From an uncultured Dysosmobacter sp. (GTDB lineage Bacteria > Bacillota > Clostridia > Oscillospirales > Oscillospiraceae), in contig NZ_CANRMB010000021.1 in NCBI RefSeq assembly GCF_947631635.1, forward strand, positions 1 through 55,823: a DNA stretch of 55,823 nucleotides. Reading direction: 5' to 3'. Both the position numbers and the translations under genes were made by a program. This document shows, piece by piece, positions 1 to 7,719 of the stretch (positions within the stretch are counted from its first letter, which is position 1; every line of letters begins with the position of its first letter). The notes beneath the pieces were generated by a model. The model ran no database searches. It was not told the origin of the DNA and was given only the letters and a program-made list of their open reading frames with translations.

Positions 1-126
1 CATTTCTTCCATGCCTCTTTTGTCTGTTTCCTCATATCCCTTATTATATCATCAAATCTTTATTTTGGACACTCCCACTTGACCTCCTGTTTCATGATCT
101 GATGCCGCCGCTTTGCACCTGCGCTT

Positions 127-1236
127 TCACTGTGTCAGCAGGACCAGATTCCGGTCCGAGATGAAATTCTGGACGCTGTACAGCACACAGATATCGTCGA
201 TGCCGTTCTCCGCGGCATATTGGGCGGCAGGCGCCCGGTAGTACCGGAGGTCCAGCAGATGGACCTCCGAGAAATGCTGGGCCAGGAAGGGCGCCAATGC
301 GTCGGAATAGGAGTCCCGGATCAGCAGGAGCCGGCCGCCGTCCGGCCGGTTTTCATTCCTGATAACGCACAGGGGCTGATTGCCGCCCAGGAAGGCGGAG
401 TATTTGTCCTTTTTGTCCAGATAGGTGCGGTCGTACAGGGTCCCCGGCTCTGGGGCCCCGCTCCGCCAGGCGGTGACAGTCAATCCCTCCTCCGGGACCC
501 AGAACTCCATGGTGTCCGGCGCCAGCCAGTGGATGCCGGACTGGGAGTACAGCGTCCCCTGAAATCCATCGACGGAGGGAAGCGCCTGATGGTCAAACGC
601 GTCCGGACCCAGCGTCTCGTCTCCCCTGCCCAGGGCCTCCATCACGGCGGTGTAGCCGTAATAGGCCCCCAGAGTGGTCCAGTGGTGGTCGGTGCGGTAG
701 AAGATCTGTTCCTCGGCGTGGGCCGCCAGCACCGTGCGGAAGTCCATGTCGCTTTTCTCCAGCAGTCCTGTCTGGTCCCAGCTCTCCGCTCCAGCGGGGA
801 GCTTTTCCTTCCAGACCTCCGCCGCGGAGGGGATCAGTCCCAGATATACCGGGGTATCCGTTTTCTCCGCCAGGCGCCGGATATAGTCCAGATTCTTTTC
901 CACCAGCTCCATGTCCGGCGTCTCCACTTTCGAGATCAGCGTGCCGCCGCAAAGATAGACCCCGTTGAATTCGCGCTTGCCGATCAGCTGCTCCGCCCGG
1001 GCCTTGAGGCCCGTCCAGCTGTCCCGCAGGGGAAACTGGTCGGCAAAATACGCCTCCGCCGCCTCTGTATAGCTGCCGTTCTTCAGGCTTTCCCAGGAAA
1101 ATTCCGGCGCCTGGGCCAGCGTGCGGTTCTCCGTTTCAGATTTCTCCCGGTCCGGCAGCAGGATGTGCCACACCAAAAGTCCTCCCAGAAACAGGCAGAA
1201 AAAGGCCGTCAGGAACCGGCTGTATGCTTTTGTCAT
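127..1236 (-). CDS. DHHW-family protein, partner of MBOAT acyltransferase
   Basis: A 369-residue protein with an N-terminal signal anchor (residues about 7-26) and the family hallmark DHHW at residues 183-186, inside a TDHHWTTLGA context. The family resembles the SGNH-like AlgJ/AlgX/DltD partners that move acyl groups outside the membrane, so the likely role is O-acetylation of an exopolysaccharide or wall polymer. The early ENRTLA segment (residues 36-41) is also typical of DHHW proteins. A GAGGAGGG ribosome site lies about 6 nt before the ATG. It follows the MBOAT gene by 13 nt on the same strand, so the two are probably co-transcribed. The acceptor polymer cannot be read from the sequence. 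Confidence 0.9.
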   Translation of the reverse strand: MTKAYSRFLTAFFCLFLGGLLVWHILLPDREKSETENRTLAQAPEFSWESLKNGSYTEAAEAYFADQFPLRDSWTGLKARAEQLIGKREFNGVYLCGGTLISKVETPDMELVEKNLDYIRRLAEKTDTPVYLGLIPSAAEVWKEKLPAGAESWDQTGLLEKSDMDFRTVLAAHAEEQIFYRTDHHWTTLGAYYGYTAVMEALGRGDETLGPDAFDHQALPSVDGFQGTLYSQSGIHWLAPDTMEFWVPEEGLTVTAWRSGAPEPGTLYDRTYLDKKDKYSAFLGGNQPLCVIRNENRPDGGRLLLIRDSYSDALAPFLAQHFSEVHLLDLRYYRAPAAQYAAENGIDDICVLYSVQNFISDRNLVLLTQ

Positions 1237-1249
1237 GCCGCTTCCCTCC

Positions 1250-2677
1250 TCAAAACCGGAAATACAGGAATGGATTATAGCTGCCGTCCACCAGATAGGC
1301 GGTGCAGGCCACCAGGCTCAAAGCCATCAGCACAGGCGTCAGGACCTGCCGGGCCCGGTCCGGCAGCCGCTGCCAGCAGCGCTTGCCAAGGGTGGTGGAC
1401 GCCAGGATCAGCGCCAGGAAGGTGGCCGCGTAGCTGCGGAGGCGGAAGCCGTCGGCGGCGCTCCAGGCCGGAGCCGCGCCGAAGCAAGCCGCCAGGTAGC
1501 TCCCGCAGACGGCGAGGTCCTCTATGGCGAAGATGCCCCAGCCCACAAATACCACAAGCAGGGTATAGAGATGCTTGATGCATGCAGGCGTCCTTTCCAA
1601 CACGCTGTGGAACACATACTTCTCCAGGATCAGCCAAACAGCAAAGTACAGGCCCCAGAGGATGAAATTCCAGCTGGCGCCGTGCCAAAAGCCCGTGCAG
1701 AACCAGACGATCAGGATGTTCCGCAGGGTCCTGGCCGTGCCGCCCCGGTTGCCGCCCAGGGGGATATACAGGTACTCCCGGAACCAGCTGGTCAGGGACA
1801 TGTGCCACCGCCGCCAGAACTCCGTCACCGAGGCGGAGAGATAGGGGTAGGCAAAATTCTCATGGAAGCGGAAGCCAAAGATCTGTCCCAGGCCGATGGC
1901 CATATCGGAGTAGCCGGAGAAATCAAAGTAGATCTGGAAGCCAAAGGCCAGCAGGCCCATCCAGCCGCCGCCGGCGGTCAGGGTCCCGGCCTCCTGCGCC
2001 GCCAGACAGGTCTCCCACAGCGCGCCGATGGAGTTTGCCAGCAGGACCTTTTTGGCAAGGCCCACACAGAACCGGCGGGCGCCCAGCGCGAAGGACTCCA
2101 CGGTGTTGGTCCGGCGGTCCAGCTCCGCTGCCACCGTTTTGTATTTTACGATGGGGCCGGCGATCAACTGGGGAAACATGGTGACAAAGGCGCCGAAGTT
2201 GACGATATTCCGCTGCACCGGCGCGTCCCTCCGGTAGACGTCGATGGTATAGCTCATGGTCTGGAAGGTGAAAAAGGAGATGCCGATGGGCAGCGGGATA
2301 TTCCGCAGCGGCACCGTGACGCCAAGCAGCGTCAAGCACTCCGGCAGGCTGATGCCCGCAAGCAGGAACAAATTGTCCGCCAGAAAGTCCCAGTATTTGA
2401 AAAAGCCCAGGAGCAGCAGGTTGAACACCACGGACTGCCCCACGAACCACCGGGCCTTTCTGTCGTCGGCCCGGTATTTCTCCACCAGCAGGCCATGGGT
2501 ATAGTCGATGGCGATGGAGAGGAGCATGATGAGAATGTACACCGGCTCGCCCCAGCCGTAAAAGAACAGGCTGACCAGCAGCAGGACCAGGTTCCGCCAC
2601 CGCAGAGGCGCCAGAAAATAGACCGCCAGTGTCAGCGGCAGATATGCGAAAAGAAATGTCAAACTGCTGAAGATCAA
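1250..2677 (-). CDS. MBOAT family O-acyltransferase (AlgI/DltB-like)
   Basis: Polytopic membrane protein of 475 residues from the chosen start. It carries the MBOAT motifs WRRWHMSL and FWHGASWNF, the latter with the conserved membrane-embedded His. The known family role is to transfer acyl groups from the cytoplasmic side for modification of extracellular polymers. I place the start at TTG 2677-2675, giving MIFSSLTFLFAYLP, the usual beginning of this family; GGGAGGAAG sits 6-8 nt upstream. The more distal ATG at 2725 falls in the loop of a strong hairpin (2711-2737) and lacks a ribosome site. The DHHW gene follows 13 nt later and the DUF4358 gene precedes it. This trio recurs in Clostridia, which supports an exported-polymer acylation cassette. 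Confidence 0.92.
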   Translation of the reverse strand: MIFSSLTFLFAYLPLTLAVYFLAPLRWRNLVLLLVSLFFYGWGEPVYILIMLLSIAIDYTHGLLVEKYRADDRKARWFVGQSVVFNLLLLGFFKYWDFLADNLFLLAGISLPECLTLLGVTVPLRNIPLPIGISFFTFQTMSYTIDVYRRDAPVQRNIVNFGAFVTMFPQLIAGPIVKYKTVAAELDRRTNTVESFALGARRFCVGLAKKVLLANSIGALWETCLAAQEAGTLTAGGGWMGLLAFGFQIYFDFSGYSDMAIGLGQIFGFRFHENFAYPYLSASVTEFWRRWHMSLTSWFREYLYIPLGGNRGGTARTLRNILIVWFCTGFWHGASWNFILWGLYFAVWLILEKYVFHSVLERTPACIKHLYTLLVVFVGWGIFAIEDLAVCGSYLAACFGAAPAWSAADGFRLRSYAATFLALILASTTLGKRCWQRLPDRARQVLTPVLMALSLVACTAYLVDGSYNPFLYFRF

Positions 2678-2710
2678 ATCTGCTTCCTCCCGTTTTGGAT
2701 CAGTCATAAA

Positions 2711-2737
2711 GACAGCCGCAGCCAAGCTGCGGCTGTC
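2711..2737 (-). terminator. Intrinsic-terminator-like hairpin between DUF4358 gene and MBOAT
   Basis: A perfect 12-bp GC-rich stem (2711-2722 with 2726-2737) around a 3-nt loop, followed on the minus strand by TTTA. It sits just after the DUF4358 reading frame and just before the MBOAT ribosome site. It could terminate or attenuate transcription between the two. The T-tract is short. Confidence 0.55.
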
Positions 2738-2749
2738 CTGCGGTGGGGA

Positions 2750-3238
2750 TCAGAGGAATTTCTGATTGAATCCCCCGGAAATCTCGTCCTGGTGCTCCGC
2801 GGAGGCCACCATGCACACATAGGTCCCCTGCTGGATGACGATGCCGCGGCTCCACGCCTCCATGGACTCGGGATACCAGGCTCCGCCTCCCGCCTGCACA
2901 TTGATGCGGTCCTGCAGGATCGCGGCGGCCTGGGCCGCGTCGTCCTCGGTCTCGCACTGCATGAACACCATCTCATTCACCACGGAGCTCATCATCGGCA
3001 TCTTTGCCACGAACTGCTCCGTGGGGATATCCTTCAGGCCGGGGTAATAGCTGTCCAGCATCTCTCCCTCGATGTCCGTCATATAGCCGTCGCCCCAGCC
3101 GTAGGCCTCCTACACGTCCGCGTAGAATTTCTCCAGATCCACGTCTACGTCCGCGCTCTCCCCATTCTCGCCGCCGCAGGCGGTCAAAAGGCCTGTCAGC
3201 AGCAGAGCTGTCAGCGCCATTGTCATCCATTTTTTCAT
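2750..3238 (-). pseudogene. DUF4358-like lipoprotein gene interrupted by an in-frame TAG
   Basis: The ATG at 3238, preceded by GGGGAGAGG, opens a lipoprotein signal: MKKWMTMAL, a hydrophobic stretch, then the lipobox LLTAC with the lipidated Cys at residue 21. After codon 42 an amber codon (3112-3110) stops the frame. The same frame resumes at once and runs to TGA at 2752-2750 for a total of 162 codons. The resumed part contains TEQFVAKMPMM, a VNEMVFMQC strand and the closing VASAEHQDEI, which resemble DUF4358 lipoproteins. A single base change (for example CAG to TAG) would restore it. The downstream 110-residue piece could start at the internal ATG 3082 but would lack the export signal. DUF4358 genes commonly accompany MBOAT/DHHW genes, as here. 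Confidence 0.75.
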
Positions 3239-3352
3239 AGTCCTCTCCCCTATTTGTTTCTTCTATCCAGACGGCCTGGGCCGCTCAAAGGTTCCCGCTG
3301 CCCTATCAGTATTTCCAGTTCTCCGAAATTTTACGAGAACTTTTTCCTCTCC

Positions 3353-3381
3353 TTGCATTTATACAGGAAATGCGGTATGAT
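3353..3381 (+). promoter_or_regulatory. Predicted sigma-A promoter for the threonine-aldolase-family gene
   Basis: TTGCAT (3353-3358), a 17-bp spacer, then TATGAT (3376-3381), about 85 nt before the start at 3467. The leader between them is AT-rich and holds two copies of an ACAGGTAAAA-like motif. Confidence 0.6.
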
Positions 3382-3466
3382 TTCAACAGCAAAACTGTTA
3401 CATTTTAGAAATTAATTTTGTTACTTTTGGAAAACAGGTAAAATATTTTTAGAAAGCAGGTAAAAC

Positions 3467-4498
3467 ATGATGTACAGCTTCCGCAACGATTACAGCGAAG
3501 GCACCCATCCCAAGGTCCTTCAAGCCCTGACCGACACGAACCTGGAGCAGACCGTGGGGTACGGCAGGGATCCCCGCTGCCAGTCCGCTGCCGCGCTGAT
3601 CCGGGACCTCTGCAAGGCGCCGGAGGCCGATATCCACTTCCTGGTGGGCGGCACCCAGGCCAACCTGGTGGTCATCAACGCGTTTTTGCAGTCCTATGAA
3701 GCGGTCATCGCCGCCCACACCGGACACGTCAACGTCCATGAGACCGGCGCCATCGAGGCTACCGGCCACAAGGTCTGCACCGCCTTCGCCCCCGACGGCA
3801 AACTGACTCCCGCCCTGGTGGAGTCCGTGGTGAAGGCCCATCCCGACGAACACATGGTCCTCCCCCGCATAGTGTATATCTCCGACAGCACCGAGATCGG
3901 CACCATCTACACCAAGGCGGAGCTGACCGCCCTGCGGCGCTGCTGTGACGAGCACGGCCTGTACCTGTTCCTGGACGGCGCCCGGCTTGGCTCCGCCCTC
4001 ACCTCCCCGGAGAACGATCTGACGCTGGAGGATATCGCCGCGCTGACCGACGTGTTTTATATCGGCGGCACCAAGAACGGCCTCCTCTTCGGCGAGGCCC
4101 TGGTGCTGTCCAACAAGATGCCCAAGGCCCATTTCCGCTGGCACATGAAGCAGCGAGGCGCCATGCTGGCCAAAGGCCGTCTGCTGGGCATCCAGTTCCA
4201 GGCTATTCTGGAGGACGGTCTGTACTTTGACATCGCCCGCCACGCCAACGAGATGGCCTTCCGCCTGCGGGACGGTGTTGCCGCCCTGGGCTATCCCTTC
4301 CCGGTGGCCTCCCCCACCAACCAGCAGTTCCCCGTTCTGCCCAATGCCGTGATCCGCAGGCTGGAGGACAGGGGCTATGCGTTTGAGGCCCAGGATGCCG
4401 TGGACGCGGACCACACCTGCGTCCGGTTCGTCACCAGCTGGGCCACGCCGGAGAGCGCCATCGACGCCTTCCTGAAGGATCTGGCGGACTGCCGGTAA
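3467..4498 (+). CDS. Threonine aldolase / beta-eliminating lyase family PLP enzyme
   Basis: A 343-residue fold-type-I PLP enzyme of usual length for low-specificity threonine aldolases, which cleave beta-hydroxy amino acids to glycine and an aldehyde. GGTQANL (61-67) is the phosphate-binding region, FLDGAR (168-173) carries the Asp that contacts the pyridine nitrogen, and GGTKNG (200-205) places the PLP Lys at residue 203. Two consecutive ATGs (3467, 3470) are possible starts; the ribosome site (GCAGGT) is weak. It stands alone between its own promoter (3353) and a strong terminator (4544). The substrate is not certain: members also include beta-eliminating lyases, so I name the family rather than ltaE. 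Confidence 0.88.
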   Translation: MMYSFRNDYSEGTHPKVLQALTDTNLEQTVGYGRDPRCQSAAALIRDLCKAPEADIHFLVGGTQANLVVINAFLQSYEAVIAAHTGHVNVHETGAIEATGHKVCTAFAPDGKLTPALVESVVKAHPDEHMVLPRIVYISDSTEIGTIYTKAELTALRRCCDEHGLYLFLDGARLGSALTSPENDLTLEDIAALTDVFYIGGTKNGLLFGEALVLSNKMPKAHFRWHMKQRGAMLAKGRLLGIQFQAILEDGLYFDIARHANEMAFRLRDGVAALGYPFPVASPTNQQFPVLPNAVIRRLEDRGYAFEAQDAVDADHTCVRFVTSWATPESAIDAFLKDLADCR

Positions 4499-4543
4499 GT
4501 GCAGCGCATTTCAAAATTCCACACAGACGCGAGCATTATGGAC

Positions 4544-4576
4544 CCAGGCGGCAGAACTGCCGCCTGGATCTTTTTT
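4544..4576 (+). terminator. Intrinsic terminator after the PLP lyase gene
   Basis: An 11-bp perfect stem (4544-4554 with 4557-4567; the outer sequence is CCAGGCGGCAG) followed within 3 nt by six T residues. Confidence 0.88.
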
Positions 4577-4599
4577 GTGGGTTTTTCCGGTTTTGGTTG

Positions 4600-4605
4600 T
4601 ATAAT
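4600..4605 (+). promoter_or_regulatory. Possible -10 element for the ECF sigma gene
   Basis: A perfect TATAAT lies 39 nt before the sigma-factor start. No good -35 is visible at 16-18 bp, so the promoter may depend on an activator or on another sigma factor. Confidence 0.35.
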
Positions 4606-4643
4606 AGGATAGAAATCAGATTTTTCGAGAGGAGGCGATGCCC

Positions 4644-5177
4644 ATGACCGACGCGGACCTGCTGGCCCGTCTGTCGTCCGACCGCGCAGACGGGATGGAG
4701 GCGCTGCTGCGGCAGTACGGTCCCCTTCTGCGGTATGTCATCGGCGGCGTCCTCCGGGACGGCCCGGACGCGGAGGACTGCCTCTCCGAGGTGTCCCTGG
4801 CGCTGTGGCAGAAGCTGGACAGCTATGACCCGTCCAAGGGCGGTCTCTCCGCCTGGCTCACCGCCGTGGCGCGGAACACCGCGCTGAATCACTGGAAAGC
4901 CCTCCACCGGCGGGACACCCATACTTCTGAGGCTGAGGCATCTGCTCCCGACACCCCGGAGCAGGCGGTCCTGCGCCGGGAGCGGGCCGAACAGCTGAAA
5001 GCCGCCATCGCCCGCCTGGGCGAACGGGACAAGCAGCTGTTCTACCGAAAATACTACTACCTGCAATCCACCGCCCAGATCGCGGCGGAGATGGGCATGA
5101 CGGAGCGGGCCGCGGAGGGCCGCCTTTACCGGCTGCGCCAGCGGCTCCGGCAGGAACTGGGAGGTGACGACGCATGA
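4644..5177 (+). CDS. RNA polymerase sigma factor, sigma-70/ECF family
   Basis: About 177 residues, the usual ECF size. Region 2 spans roughly residues 15-90 (DAEDCLSEVSLALWQKL and an AWLTAVARN segment); region 4 follows from about 120 with a helix-turn-helix ending in RLYRLRQRLRQEL. I choose the ATG at 4644 because GGAGG (4631-4635) is 8 nt away, against only 2 nt for the ATG at 4638. The stop overlaps the start of the next gene by 4 nt (ATGA), so the two are translationally coupled. ECF factors are normally paired with an anti-sigma membrane protein, which suggests that role for the neighbour, although the neighbour has no recognisable zinc-type anti-sigma motif. Confidence 0.92.
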   Translation: MTDADLLARLSSDRADGMEALLRQYGPLLRYVIGGVLRDGPDAEDCLSEVSLALWQKLDSYDPSKGGLSAWLTAVARNTALNHWKALHRRDTHTSEAEASAPDTPEQAVLRRERAEQLKAAIARLGERDKQLFYRKYYYLQSTAQIAAEMGMTERAAEGRLYRLRQRLRQELGGDDA

Positions 5178-6595
5178 GGGAATGGGACGCTTTTGACCAG
5201 GAGCTGGCGGAATCCATGACGGAACTCCCCCCGGAGGCCGTCCGGGCGGTGACGCCCTGGCGGACGGCCATTGACCGCATCGTTCTGGGCCTCTGCCTGA
5301 CCTGCTTCACGCTGAATTTCGCCTGCCTGCAATATATCCTGCCTGCCATTGGCACCGTCAACCTCTATCTGGGCTTCCGGGCGCTGCGGAACAACAATCG
5401 GTGGTTCCAATTCGGGTTTATTTGCAGTATCTGTAAAGTTATTTTACTTTCTATCAATCTGGTGCTGAACGCCACGCCCTATGCTGATATTTTCCCTGTC
5501 TCCCGCACGATTTTGCAGGCCGCCGCCACCTTTTTGCTGTTCCTCTCCCTCCGGGAGGCCCTGCGGAGAGCCGCCGCGGAGCTGGGCCGGACCTCCAGAA
5601 GGGACCCCGCCCTGTGGGCGATGGTATGGTATCTGGTCATCCTCTTTTTGGGGCTGGCCTGGCCGGAGCCGGGATGGCTCGTGTGGGGCGCGGTGATGAT
5701 CGCCTTTGTCCGCATCATCCGCTCCCTGACCAAGGCTGCCGCGGAGCTGGATGACTGGGGATACGCTGTGCACGCGGCTCCTGTGAAGATCAGCTCCGCC
5801 CGGTTTCAGGGACTGCTCTACAGCTCCCTGCTGGTTGTGATTTTGCTTTGCAGTTTCTTTTTCGGCCACATCCGGCTTTCGGGAACGCCGATCCGGCAAA
5901 CCCTCGATTCCCCGGAGGCCGCTTCCACAAGGGACCGCCTGCTGGACCTGGGTTTTCCCCGGGAAATGCTGGACTACCTGCCTCCGGAAGAGCTGGAAAA
6001 GCTGGCGGGAGCCTCCGCCTGTGTCTTCCGGCCCAATGATTCTGACCAAAGGCATGACATGGAGATGGACGGCCATCCCTTCACCGCCTCCGGCACCATG
6101 GTCTATCTGGGGGACGGCACGGCCCGGTTCTATGTGCTGGCGGAATATGACGACGCCATCAGCCTCTACTGGCAGAACCTGGCGGAATTCCGGGACTCCG
6201 GCGTCACCCGCTGGGACGGCGCCTGCTACCTGACCTATCAAAAGGGCGGCGTTACGCACCGGACGACGGTTCCCGTAACAGAACAGATGGAGACCCTGGA
6301 CAACTACTTCACCGGTCCCTTTGAGGAGACCAGAATCCGGGCCAGGTACAGCTTTCCTGCCGGGGCCAAGGAGCGGACCTGTCTGTTTGTCTGTTCCCTT
6401 CAGCTCTCGGAGCTGGATTTAAGCGCCCCGGATGCTTATTACAACCACAACTGCATTGTGAACTTCTACCGGGACCGCTCTCCCCTCCGCTATCCCTATC
6501 AGCCCTTTGCCGGCAGCGGCAGATCCCGGGATCTGGCCCAGTACTGTCAGTTTTTTGAATTTCAGCTCTCGGACAGCGGGACCCCCGCTGATTAG
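5174..6595 (+). CDS. Multi-pass membrane protein coupled to the ECF sigma factor
   Basis: A 473-residue protein I do not recognise. The first about 40 residues are cytoplasmic-looking (MREWDAFDQELAESMTELPP), followed by about five or six hydrophobic segments up to residue 180, a further segment near 220-235, then about 240 residues of soluble extracytoplasmic-looking domain rich in aromatic and acidic residues with LPPEELEKLAG near residue 260. The start overlaps the sigma-factor stop by ATGA. The arrangement (short N-terminal cytoplasmic segment, membrane part, large outer domain) would suit a signal-sensing anti-sigma factor, but that is inferred from position alone. Confidence 0.75.
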   Translation: MREWDAFDQELAESMTELPPEAVRAVTPWRTAIDRIVLGLCLTCFTLNFACLQYILPAIGTVNLYLGFRALRNNNRWFQFGFICSICKVILLSINLVLNATPYADIFPVSRTILQAAATFLLFLSLREALRRAAAELGRTSRRDPALWAMVWYLVILFLGLAWPEPGWLVWGAVMIAFVRIIRSLTKAAAELDDWGYAVHAAPVKISSARFQGLLYSSLLVVILLCSFFFGHIRLSGTPIRQTLDSPEAASTRDRLLDLGFPREMLDYLPPEELEKLAGASACVFRPNDSDQRHDMEMDGHPFTASGTMVYLGDGTARFYVLAEYDDAISLYWQNLAEFRDSGVTRWDGACYLTYQKGGVTHRTTVPVTEQMETLDNYFTGPFEETRIRARYSFPAGAKERTCLFVCSLQLSELDLSAPDAYYNHNCIVNFYRDRSPLRYPYQPFAGSGRSRDLAQYCQFFEFQLSDSGTPAD

Positions 6596-6703
6596 TTGAG
6601 ACAGTCCCACGGGAATCCAAATCACGGCCCTATTTGTGTGCCCCGCCGGTCTCCGTGCACATGGGGAGCGCTTTTTCAGCAGCCCTCGAATAGACAGAGA
6701 AAG

Positions 6704-6945
6704 AAGGGACAGATCGAAAGATCTGTCCCTTCCGCATGTCCTGATATAGTCAATGAACTTGAAAAATAGCAAAGCTGTTTTTCAAGCGGGCAATGCCCGC
6801 TGTGCGCGAAGCGCACAGTTAATGACTATGAAATCTAAATCAAGGCCGCTTTCGCGGCCTGTCACAGCGCATATGCGCTGTGACACTTGAAAAGTGGGTT
6901 TACCACTTTTCAAGTTATTTGATTATACAAAGGGCGGTGGCGCCC
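6704..6945. repeat. Cluster of seven to eight palindromes, including a four-way junction
   Basis: The roughly 350-nt gap between convergent genes is packed with inverted repeats. In order: a 12-bp stem with GAAA loop (6704-6731); a 7-bp outer stem (6746-6752 with 6823-6829) enclosing three hairpins (6758-6786, 6786-6800, 6801-6817), which would fold as a cloverleaf-like junction; AGGCCGC/GCGGCCT (6843-6860); a perfect 24-nt palindrome (6861-6884); a 13-bp stem (6885-6915); and a small GGGCG/CGCCC hairpin (6932-6945) followed on the minus strand by TTT. The last could end the trpS-wecB operon. The rest looks like a repeat element or structured RNA of unknown function. Confidence 0.7.
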
Positions 6946-6947
6946 CC

Positions 6948-7697
6948 TTATCCATTCAGCAGGGCTGTTCCGTCCGGCAGTGTAAAATTCGACGCGTCAG
7001 GCGCCTCCTGATCCACAGTCAGCGCCCCCATCCGGTAGACGGTCTCCCCTTCCAGCAGCTTTTCCGCCGCGACCAGAAGGCCGGTGTCCACACTGACCCA
7101 GTACCGAAACACATACCCCTCCGGCAGCTCTCCTGCCTCCACATAGATGCAGTTTACATTTGAGACCGTGCGGTAATCCGCCTCCGTGATATCCGCCGTC
7201 TGCAAACGGAGGATATCCTCATAGGTTGGAATGGTCTGCTCATTGTCCGCTGAAATATCCCCAGCGGGCACGGTATAGACGCTTTTCTCGTCGTTATACC
7301 AGATATGTGTCGTCTCCCCGTTGGTGACCGCGTGGCGTATCCGTCCGTCCGGCAGGGTGCGGTCCGTTCGAGTCCAGCCGTCTCTGACAGCCACCGTGAC
7401 CTCGTAAGTACCGCTGCCGCCATTCCAAAACTGCTCCACCGTCACGGCGCGGCTGTATGACTCCGGCCGGGTCAGTGTCTCCACCGCCGCCTGGACCGTC
7501 TCCGGCGTCACGGCCACCACCGTCGGCAGGTCGCCGCCGGGGGCGTCGCCCTCCGTCAGCTGGTCCGGGTCCGGCCCCGGCTCCGGCAGCGTGATATGGG
7601 AGGAGCGGCGCAGACTGCTCCACAGCATCAGGGCGGCGGCCAGCACCATCAGCGCCACAAGGGCCAAGGTGATCCGGTTCAATCTCCGCTTGTCCAT
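6948..7697 (-). CDS. Membrane-anchored extracytoplasmic protein, LolA/RseB-like character
   Basis: From the ATG at 7697 (AGGAGG 5 nt upstream) the protein has 249 residues: a short basic start (MDKRRLNR), one transmembrane helix (about 9-27), a proline/glutamate-rich linker, then a beta-rich outer domain with repeated short strands (YEVTVAVRDGW, THIWYNDEKSVYTV, YVFRYWVSVDTGLLV). The strand pattern recalls the LolA/MucB half-barrel used by lipid- or peptide-binding domains, but there is no clear family signature. It is the last gene of the trpS-wecA-wecB operon, 22 nt after wecB. A longer frame reaching 7796 overlaps wecB and lacks a ribosome site. Confidence 0.75.
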   Translation of the reverse strand: MDKRRLNRITLALVALMVLAAALMLWSSLRRSSHITLPEPGPDPDQLTEGDAPGGDLPTVVAVTPETVQAAVETLTRPESYSRAVTVEQFWNGGSGTYEVTVAVRDGWTRTDRTLPDGRIRHAVTNGETTHIWYNDEKSVYTVPAGDISADNEQTIPTYEDILRLQTADITEADYRTVSNVNCIYVEAGELPEGYVFRYWVSVDTGLLVAAEKLLEGETVYRMGALTVDQEAPDASNFTLPDGTALLNG

Positions 7698-7719
7698 GCC
7701 TGCCTCCTCTCCCGGCTGT

